A stretch of DNA of 5,126 nt. Origin: Planctomycetota bacterium (GTDB lineage: Bacteria > Planctomycetota > UBA11346). The position numbers and the translations under genes are program-made. Location: NCBI GenBank assembly GCA_007131555.1, contig SLQH01000502.1:1-5126 (forward strand), written 5' to 3'. The notes beneath the pieces are model-generated. The model worked only from the letters and a program-made list of their open reading frames with translations. It searched no databases and was not told the DNA's origin. Shown one piece after another: positions 1 through 5,126 of this stretch. Position 1 is the stretch's first letter. Every line of letters starts with the position of its first letter.

Positions 1-2789
1 AAGGCGTTGTCGATCCGGCCCACCGGTACGAAGCGGTGGCGGTCGGCCATATCCGGCAGGGGCCGGGCCGCCTGATCGCGGCTGTAGGAGTGGGGCCAGT
101 GGTCGGCGGTCAGCACGGCGGCACTGTGGGGGGCGTTCTTGAGGGGGTTGTCCTGGGGATCCAGGCGTCCCTCTTCGATGGCCCGGATCTCGGCCCGGAT
201 CGCCAGCATGGCATCGCAGAAACGGTCCAGGGAGGCCAGGGGCTCGCTCTCGGTCGGTTCGACCATCAGGGTGCCCGGCACCGGGAATGACACCGTGGGG
301 GCATGGAAGCCGTAGTCCATCAGGCGCTTGGCGACGTCCTCTTCGGTGATCCCGGTAGCGCGGCGCAGCGGGCGCAGGTCGAGGATGCACTCATGCGCCA
401 CCCGGCCCTCGACCCCCCGGTAGAGGATCGGGTAGGCCTCCTGGAGACGATGGGCCAGGTAGTTGGCGCTGAGGATGGCCACCGCGCTGGCCTGGCGCAG
501 ACCCTCGGCCCCCATCAGGGCGATGTACATCCAGGTGATCGGCAGCAGGCCGGCGCTGCCCAGGGGGGCGGCGCAGATCCCGGCCCCCTCCAGGGTCGCG
601 GCGCTGGGCGGCAGGAAGGGAGCCAGATGGGCCTTGGCACAGACCGGGCCGACCCCCGGCCCGCCGCCACCATGGGGCATGGCGAAGGTCTTGTGCAGAT
701 TGAGATGGCAGACATCAGCGCCGATGGCTCCCGGGGCACAGATGCCGACCATGGCGTTCATGTTGGCCCCGTCGAGGTAGACCTGGCCGCCATGCTCATG
801 GATGACCGCGCACAGGTCGCGGATGCGGGGTTCGAAGACCCCATGGGTGGAGGGATAGGTGATCATCGCCACCGCCAGGTCGTCGCGGTGCTGGACGGCG
901 GCTTGGCGCATGGCCTCCAGGTCGATGTTGCCATGACGGTCACAGGCCACCGATACCACCTCCAGGCCGGCCAGACGAGCGCTGGCCGGATTGGTGCCAT
1001 GGGCTGAGGCCGGGATCAGGCAGATCCGTCGCTGATCCTGGCCCCGGCTGCGCTGCCAGGCCCGGACCGCCAACAGGCCGGCATATTCCCCCTGGCTGCC
1101 GGCATTGGGCTGGAGCGAGACCGCATCCATGCCGGTAATCGAGGCCAGCCAGTCTTCCAGCTGGCCGGCCAGGGCCAGGGTCCCGGCCAGGCGCTGACGC
1201 GGGGCATGGGGATGGAGGTCGGTGAACAGCGGCCAGGTGATGGGTTCCATGGCCGCGGCCGGGGTCGACTTCATGGTGCAGGAGCCCAGGGGAATCATGC
1301 CGTCAGCCAGGCTGAAGTCGCGCTGTTCGAGCTCGCAGAGCAGGCGCATCATGGCCAGCTCGCCGCGATGGTCGCGGAACACCGGCAGATCCAGCAGCGG
1401 CCCGCTGCGCTCCGGGCCGTACTGCGGCTGGGGATCGAGGGTCGCGGCCACGCTCGCCGGATCCGGACCCGGACGCTCCGGAGCCAGGACCCGCCACAGA
1501 TCGGCCAGGTCGCCTGGGCCGACGGTCTCATCCAGGGTGATGCCCAGCCAGGGGCCGGCCAAGGGTCGCAGGTCGATATCGTGGCTGGCGGCCCGCTCCA
1601 GCACGCTGGCGGGGTCATCGGCGGGAGCCCGCACCCGCAGGGTGTCGAAGAACAGACCATCGGCGACCGTGACGCCCCGCGCCCGCAAACCCTCGGCCAG
1701 GATGCGGGTGTGGTGATGGATCCGGCCGGCGATAGCCTGGAGCCCATCGCCGCCGTGATAGATGGCATAGAAGGCGGCCATGTTGGCCATCAGGGCCTGG
1801 GCCGTGCAGATGTTCGACGAGGCCCGCTCACGGCGGATGTGCTGCTCGCGGGTCTGCAGGCTCAGGCGCAGAGCCCGCCGGCCCTGACGATCCTTGGACA
1901 CCCCGACCAGCCGTCCGGGCAGGCGGCGCAACAATTCCTGGCGGCAGGCGAAGAAGGCGGCATGGGGGCCACCGGCGGCCAGGGGCAGGCCGAAGCGCTG
2001 AATGTTGCCCAGGCAGATGTCGGCTCCCAGAGCGCCGGGAGGCTGCATCAGGCACAGGGCCAGGGGATCGGCACTGACCGCGACCAGGGCCTGGACCTGA
2101 TGGGCGGCGGCGATCAGGCCGGCCAGGTCGTGGATCCGACCATCGGTGGCCGGATGGCAGACCAGCAGGCCGAAGGGGGCCTGGTCGCCCTCAAGCAGGC
2201 GGTCGATGGGGGCCACCTGGACCTCGATGCCCAAGGGCCAGGCGCGGGCCTGGAGCACGGCGATGGTGGCCGGATGGCAGTCCTCGGCCACGGCGAAGCA
2301 GCGGCGTTGCTGGTCCTGACGCAGGTCGAAGGCCATGGTCATGGCCTCGGCCGCGGCGCTGGCCTCATCCAGCAGCGAGGCGTTGGCCACCGGCAGGCCG
2401 GTCAGCTCACAGACCAGGGTCTGGAACAGCAGCAGGGCCTCCAGCCGGCCCTGGGAGATCTCGGCCTGATAGGGCGTGTACGGCGTGTACCAGCGCGGGT
2501 TCTCCAGGACCACGCGGCGCAGGACCGCCGGCATCAGGGCCGCGGCATAGCCCTGGCCGAGATAGCTGCGCCCCGGCCGGTTGCGGGCCGCCAGCACCTC
2601 CAGACGGGCCCGGGCGGCGGTCTCGCTGGCGGCCGGCGGCAGGTCCAGGGGATGATGATGGCCGATGGCCGAGGGCAGGGCCCGGGTCAACAGGGTCTCA
2701 AGGCTGTCCTCACCCAGGGTGGCCAGCATGGCCGCCTGGGCGGCGGCATCCGGGCCGATGTGACGGACGACATAGGACTGGCTGGACAT
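1..2789 (-). CDS. gcvP: Glycine dehydrogenase (aminomethyl-transferring), P-protein of the glycine cleavage system; 3' end cut by the window
   Basis: This is the PLP-dependent cytoplasmic P-protein. It decarboxylates glycine and passes the aminomethyl group to the lipoyl arm of GcvH. I translated the frame by hand from the ATG at 2789-2787 to the window edge: 929 codons, no internal stop. Family landmarks are in order: RHIGP at residues 9-13, ENPRWYTPYTPYQ near 96-108, SQGRLEALL near 112-120, DCHPAT at 170-175, SLQTREQHIRRE mid-protein, IPLGSCTMK opening the second half, and the PLP-lysine motif HKTF with Lys700 (codon at 690-692), followed by PHGGGGPG at 705-712. Both halves of the P-protein are in one chain. 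The last readable residues, FVPVGRIDNA, align with the E. coli KYWPTVKRLDDV region, so about 20 residues are missing and the full length should be near 950 (E. coli: 957). The start is backed by a GGGAG Shine-Dalgarno 7 bases upstream. Two CHPAT motifs (171-175 and 211-215) share an identical 16-base stretch. Expression is likely set by the glycine riboswitch just upstream. Confidence 0.97.
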   Translation of the reverse strand, partial: MSSQSYVVRHIGPDAAAQAAMLATLGEDSLETLLTRALPSAIGHHHPLDLPPAASETAARARLEVLAARNRPGRSYLGQGYAAALMPAVLRRVVLENPRWYTPYTPYQAEISQGRLEALLLFQTLVCELTGLPVANASLLDEASAAAEAMTMAFDLRQDQQRRCFAVAEDCHPATIAVLQARAWPLGIEVQVAPIDRLLEGDQAPFGLLVCHPATDGRIHDLAGLIAAAHQVQALVAVSADPLALCLMQPPGALGADICLGNIQRFGLPLAAGGPHAAFFACRQELLRRLPGRLVGVSKDRQGRRALRLSLQTREQHIRRERASSNICTAQALMANMAAFYAIYHGGDGLQAIAGRIHHHTRILAEGLRARGVTVADGLFFDTLRVRAPADDPASVLERAASHDIDLRPLAGPWLGITLDETVGPGDLADLWRVLAPERPGPDPASVAATLDPQPQYGPERSGPLLDLPVFRDHRGELAMMRLLCELEQRDFSLADGMIPLGSCTMKSTPAAAMEPITWPLFTDLHPHAPRQRLAGTLALAGQLEDWLASITGMDAVSLQPNAGSQGEYAGLLAVRAWQRSRGQDQRRICLIPASAHGTNPASARLAGLEVVSVACDRHGNIDLEAMRQAAVQHRDDLAVAMITYPSTHGVFEPRIRDLCAVIHEHGGQVYLDGANMNAMVGICAPGAIGADVCHLNLHKTFAMPHGGGGPGVGPVCAKAHLAPFLPPSAATLEGAGICAAPLGSAGLLPITWMYIALMGAEGLRQASAVAILSANYLAHRLQEAYPILYRGVEGRVAHECILDLRPLRRATGITEEDVAKRLMDYGFHAPTVSFPVPGTLMVEPTESEPLASLDRFCDAMLAIRAEIRAIEEGRLDPQDNPLKNAPHSAAVLTADHWPHSYSRDQAARPLPDMADRHRFVPVGRIDNA

Positions 2790-2854
2790 CGGTCGGCTCC
2801 CGGTCGCCGCGTGGCGACCCCCCATGACCCGACCGGCAGGGCCGGCAGGCCGGT
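2790..2854 (-). promoter_or_regulatory. gcvP leader: Shine-Dalgarno and putative riboswitch expression platform
   Basis: The gcvP Shine-Dalgarno GGGAG lies at 2797-2801, 7 bases before the ATG. Directly 5' of it in the mRNA is a perfect 7-bp hairpin, GGTCGCC/GGCGACC with a 4-base loop (2802-2819). Outside this, CGGTCGG (2829-2835) is perfectly complementary to CCGACCG (2790-2796), the bases between Shine-Dalgarno and start codon. That outer stem would trap the ribosome binding site in an internal loop. An alternative 6-bp stem, ACCGGC (2849-2854) with GCCGGT (2832-2837), uses 2832-2835 of the outer stem, so the two folds exclude each other. No U-run follows any hairpin, which argues against an intrinsic terminator and for control of translation initiation. 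The pairings are read directly from sequence; the switching role is inferred. Confidence 0.6.
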
Positions 2855-2864
2855 GACGCATATC

Positions 2865-3026
2865 GCCCCCCGTACGGTGTGCCTGAGAGCGTGACTCCTT
2901 CGGCGTCCGGACACCCGGATCTCTCCAGGGGGCACGTCGAGCCGGCGGTCCTTCTGCCTGAGAGCGTTACCCCTTCGGCCCCCGATCAGCACCTGCGCCG
3001 ATCGGGCGTCTCCCGCCGCTGTCAAC
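2865..3026 (-). promoter_or_regulatory. Tandem glycine riboswitch (two aptamers) upstream of gcvP
   Basis: Two copies of the glycine aptamer core lie 75 bases apart. Each has a GAGA segment, then GCCGAAGG (2972-2979 and 2897-2904), then GCTCTCAGGCA (2955-2965 and 2880-2890). Aptamer 1 spans 2943-3018: P1 is CGGCGG (3013-3018) with CCGCCG (2943-2948), and an internal 7-bp stem joins 3000-3006 to 2981-2987. Aptamer 2 spans 2865-2933: P1 is GCCCCC (2928-2933) with GGGGGC (2865-2870), and an internal 5-bp stem joins 2915-2919 to 2906-2910. The 9-base linker (2934-2942) can pair with the leader: GTTGA (3022-3026) with TCGAC (2936-2940), resembling the leader-linker helix known for this family. Riboswitches of this class bind glycine and usually turn on glycine cleavage genes when glycine is abundant. 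The position immediately ahead of gcvP fits that role. Confidence 0.95.
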
Positions 3027-3097
3027 CGTGTGGGGGGCAGTGTGCCGGATCCAGGCCGGGGGAAAGCGATATCTGCGCCGAGCTGGGAATCGTATGC
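3027..3097. other. Short gap between phoR and the glycine riboswitch
   Basis: About 70 bases separate the phoR stop codon from the riboswitch leader. I see no convincing sigma70-type promoter in it and no hairpin followed by a U-run that could terminate phoR transcription. The promoter for the riboswitch transcript should lie here or inside the 3' end of phoR, or the riboswitch may be transcribed by read-through from phoR. Sequence alone does not decide between these. Confidence 0.4.
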
Positions 3098-4855
3098 CTA
3101 CACCGGCAAGGAGATGGTGAAGGTGCTGCCGCGCCCAGGGGCGCTGTCGAGACCCACCGCAGCGCCATGGCTCAGGGCCACATGCTTGACGATGGCCAGC
3201 CCTAGACCGGTGCCGCCATATTCCCGCGAGCGGGCCTTGTCGACCCGATAGAAACGATGGAAGACCTGGCGATGGTGGCGGGGATCGATCCCCACCCCGC
3301 TATCGCGCACCGAGATCTCGACCCGGTCGGCATGATGGCTCAGGCCCAGGGTCACGGTGCCACCAGAGGGGGTGTAATGGAAGGCGTTGTCGAGCAGGTT
3401 GTCGATGGCCTGGCGCAGGCCCTCGGCATCCACGGCCACGGTGCAGGGGCCATCGATCCGGACCGTCAGGGTCAGTCCCTGGCGGACGGCGGCGGTCTGC
3501 CAATGGGCACCGATGTCTGAGATCAGCTTGTCCAGGCGGCAGTCCTCGCGCTGACAGGTGGCGTCTTCATCCTCCAGACGGGCCAGGGTCAGCAGGTCGC
3601 GTGACAGCAGTTCCAGGCGTTCGATCTGACGCAGGCAGCTGCGCAGGAAGTTGTCGCGCATTGCCGATGGCATATCTGCGGAGTCATCAAGAATGGTCTC
3701 GATGTTGCCCAGCAGGGCCGTCAGCGGGGTCTTGAGCTCGTGCGACAGGTTGGCCACGAAGTCACGGCGCAGGGCCTCGCTGCGGCGGATCTCGGTGATG
3801 TCATGCAGCACCGCCACGGCCCCGATGACATCCCCCTCGACCCCCTGTACCGGGGCCGCCACCAGATGCAGATGCCGGCTGCGACCGCCCAGATCAAGCT
3901 CCATCTCCTCATTCTGCGAGGCCCCCTGGTGCAGGGCCGAACCCAGGACCTGGGCGATGGCCGTGAACCGGCAGACCTCCCAGATCGGCCGCCCCTGGTT
4001 GGCCCCCTCCCGGCCCAGGAGGGCGGCGGCGGTGCTGTTGAGGTGGAGGATGCGTTCCTGGCAATCGACCGCGATCACCCCCTCGGTCATGCCGGACAGG
4101 ATGGCCTCCAAGGTGGTTCTTTGACCGTGGAGATCGGCCAGGCGCTGACATAACTGTTCATTGAGATCATTGAAGGCCCGGGCCAGCACCCCGATCTCAT
4201 CGCGCCGGGTGGCCATCGCCAGGCGCGATGGCCGCTCACCACTGGCCAGGGTCCGCACTGCTCCGGTCAAGACCCGCAAAGGGCGATCAATCAAACGCGT
4301 TGACCAAGCGCCCAGCAGCAGGGCCACAATCATCGCCAGGATCGATGGAAACAGGAGCACGGCTCGACCTGTGGCCACCTGTTCGTCGACCTGTCGCAAA
4401 GGCAAAGCCGAACGCACCACACCTCGATGGTTGGCATGACGGTGCGCTATGTAACGGGTCGCGCGACCGGTGCTGGCACTGAGTCTTGATGCCTCACCCC
4501 GACCACGCAACACGGCACTACGAATCTCGGGGCGATCACCGTGATTGTCCATGGTCAGCGGATCACGATGGGAATCAGCCAAGACCCGACCATCAAGAGC
4601 TATAATCGTCAAGCGATGTCCAGTCACGCCGCTGCTGCGTTTCACCAGATCTTGGAGGGCTGTGTGGTCGTCCCAGCAACCATCAACCGCCGCCGCCAAT
4701 CCTCCAACCACTGCCACCAGCTCCCGGTCGATGGCACGTCGCGCCTCAATCTCAATCTGCCACGATACCAACAAGGTAAACAAGCCCGTTGCCATGGCGG
4801 TCACCACAACACATATCAGCCCTACCCGTCCAGCAAATCCACTGATCATACTCAT
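3098..4855 (-). CDS. phoR: PhoR-type membrane sensor histidine kinase (phosphate regulon)
   Basis: This is a 585-residue inner-membrane kinase that would autophosphorylate and pass phosphate to the response regulator encoded just upstream. Domain order: membrane segment about 10-31; extracytoplasmic sensor about 32-162 with the Cache/PAS-like signature RVLADS (90-95) and NHGDRPE (104-110); second membrane segment about 164-184; HAMP about 184-238 with Pro192 and DEIG at 219-222; PAS about 246-355 (GMTEGVIAVD at 255-264); HisKA with phospho-acceptor His372 in NLSHELKTPL; HATPase with N box Asn486/Asn490, G1 box DSGVGID (518-524), F box FHRFYRVD (532-539) and G2 box GGTGLGLAIVK (547-557). All catalytic motifs are intact. 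The length matches Bacillus-type PhoR (about 580) and not the 431-residue E. coli protein, which lacks the large sensor domain. An in-frame stop lies 5 codons before ATG 4855. ATG 4849 (Met3) is an alternative start, with TGAG 6 bases upstream. The kinase class is certain; the phosphate role rests on homology and pairing with the regulator. Confidence 0.9.
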   Translation of the reverse strand: MSMISGFAGRVGLICVVVTAMATGLFTLLVSWQIEIEARRAIDRELVAVVGGLAAAVDGCWDDHTALQDLVKRSSGVTGHRLTIIALDGRVLADSHRDPLTMDNHGDRPEIRSAVLRGRGEASRLSASTGRATRYIAHRHANHRGVVRSALPLRQVDEQVATGRAVLLFPSILAMIVALLLGAWSTRLIDRPLRVLTGAVRTLASGERPSRLAMATRRDEIGVLARAFNDLNEQLCQRLADLHGQRTTLEAILSGMTEGVIAVDCQERILHLNSTAAALLGREGANQGRPIWEVCRFTAIAQVLGSALHQGASQNEEMELDLGGRSRHLHLVAAPVQGVEGDVIGAVAVLHDITEIRRSEALRRDFVANLSHELKTPLTALLGNIETILDDSADMPSAMRDNFLRSCLRQIERLELLSRDLLTLARLEDEDATCQREDCRLDKLISDIGAHWQTAAVRQGLTLTVRIDGPCTVAVDAEGLRQAIDNLLDNAFHYTPSGGTVTLGLSHHADRVEISVRDSGVGIDPRHHRQVFHRFYRVDKARSREYGGTGLGLAIVKHVALSHGAAVGLDSAPGRGSTFTISLPV

Positions 4856-4890
4856 CTCAGCAGCTGATCATGCCATGCAACGCCGACAAA

Positions 4891-4926
4891 CATACCGATA
4901 ATACCGTGAGGTCTTCACTGCGACAA
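4891..4926 (-). promoter_or_regulatory. Predicted sigma70-like promoter for phoR
   Basis: On the minus strand a -35 box TTGTCG (4921-4926, 4 of 6 consensus bases) and a -10 box TATTAT (4898-4903, 5 of 6) are separated by exactly 17 bases. Transcription would begin near 4891, giving a leader of about 35 bases before phoR. It lies in the 119-base gap after the response regulator gene, so phoR may have its own promoter in addition to read-through from phoB. This is a consensus match by eye only. Confidence 0.5.
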
Positions 4927-4933
4927 TCTTCAC
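4912..4933. repeat. 7-bp direct repeat flanking the -35 box of the phoR promoter
   Basis: TCTTCAC occurs at 4912-4918 and again at 4927-4933 (GTGAAGA on the coding strand), a period of 15 bases. The copies lie on each side of the predicted -35 hexamer, where an activator or repressor could act. The classical Pho box also consists of 7-bp direct repeats, but with an 11-bp period and a CTGTCAT-like sequence, so this does not fit a canonical PhoB site. The repeat is seen directly; a regulatory role is a guess. Confidence 0.35.
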
Positions 4934-4974
4934 ATGCGCTCAGACATGATCATGGCAAGACCCCATCCTATTCA

Positions 4975-5126
4975 TCACGCATCACGAAAACGGTAGCCGA
5001 CGCCGCGGATGGTCTCGATGACCCCGTTGTAGGGACCGAGTTTCTTGCGGATGGCGCGCACATGGACATCGATGTTGCGGTCGATGACGATGGCACCGTC
5101 GGCGATGACGTTGGCGATGATCTGGT
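4975..5126 (-). CDS. phoB: PhoB/OmpR-family response regulator, C-terminal end (5' part outside the window)
   Basis: The last 49 codons of a winged-helix response regulator are present, ending in tandem TGA stops (4975-4977, then 4972-4974). The residues RNIDVHVRAIRKKLG are the recognition-helix region of the OmpR/PhoB DNA-binding domain, and IETIRGVGYRFRD is the C-terminal wing hairpin, which is almost invariant in the family. The receiver domain and the start of the effector domain lie beyond 5126. The gene is on the same strand as phoR and 119 bases upstream of it, the usual order for a regulator and its cognate kinase, which supports the PhoB assignment. From this fragment alone another OmpR-family member cannot be excluded. 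Confidence 0.82.
   Translation of the reverse strand, partial: QIIANVIADGAIVIDRNIDVHVRAIRKKLGPYNGVIETIRGVGYRFRDA

Noticed and set aside
303..1007. A 234-codon plus-strand open frame
   Set aside because: It is the antisense image of the highly conserved C-terminal half of gcvP (including the HKTF lysine region) and has no recognisable domain.
1206..2894. A 562-codon open frame on the plus strand, opposite gcvP
   Set aside because: It shares codon phase with gcvP on the other strand. Its openness follows from the near absence of TTA, CTA and TCA codons in a GC-rich gene. Its translation is low-complexity, rich in Gln, Gly, Ala and His, and it also runs into the riboswitch.
2687..3025. A 112-codon minus-strand open frame across the leader
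   Set aside because: It covers the tandem riboswitch and the first codons of gcvP in another frame. Its conserved sequence is explained by the aptamers, not by a protein.
3020..3025. A perfect -35 hexamer TTGACA on the minus strand
   Set aside because: The position 17 bases downstream reads ATCGGC, which is not a -10 box, and transcription from there would start inside aptamer 1. The bases are better explained by the riboswitch leader helix.
3044..3058. A possible terminator hairpin after phoR (CCGG ... CCGG)
   Set aside because: The stem is only 4 bp and no U-run follows, so it does not support an intrinsic terminator.
4541..4901. Plus-strand open frames of 108 and 118 codons opposite the phoR sensor and promoter
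   Set aside because: They overlap a kinase gene with a clear domain structure, show no recognisable domain, and differ from each other only by frame.

Overview
The window is a high-GC bacterial chromosome segment (about two thirds GC by eye) with every supported gene on the minus strand. Read in the direction of transcription, from high to low coordinates, it holds four things. First is the C-terminal end of a PhoB/OmpR-type response regulator. Second is a complete PhoR-type membrane histidine kinase. Third is a tandem glycine riboswitch with a short leader. Fourth is a nearly complete single-chain glycine dehydrogenase (gcvP), whose last roughly 20 codons lie beyond position 1.

Region by region: 4975-5126 is the recognition-helix and wing part of the response regulator. 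4856-4974 is an intergenic gap with a good sigma70-like promoter and a flanking 7-bp direct repeat. 3098-4855 is phoR (585 residues: membrane segment, extracytoplasmic sensor, membrane segment, HAMP, PAS, HisKA, HATPase). 3027-3097 is a short gap without a recognisable promoter or terminator. 2865-3026 is the two-aptamer glycine riboswitch. 2790-2854 is a leader that can fold into two mutually exclusive structures, one of which encloses the gcvP ribosome binding site. 1-2789 is gcvP.

Two unrelated functions therefore sit side by side. One is phosphate-starvation-type two-component signalling. The other is glycine catabolism and one-carbon supply, controlled by glycine itself through the riboswitch. 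No partner genes of the glycine cleavage system (gcvT, gcvH) are visible. gcvP is the first gene behind the riboswitch.

The organism cannot be fixed from this sequence. The PhoR with a large extracytoplasmic domain and the PhoB tail (RNIDVHVRAIRKKLG) do not resemble the enterobacterial type. They recall bacteria such as deltaproteobacteria-like lineages or Planctomycetota, but this is an impression and not a demonstration. I see no mobile element, CRISPR array, tRNA or rRNA, and no evidence for a wholly new system. The most original signal is the predicted translation-control fold between the riboswitch and gcvP.
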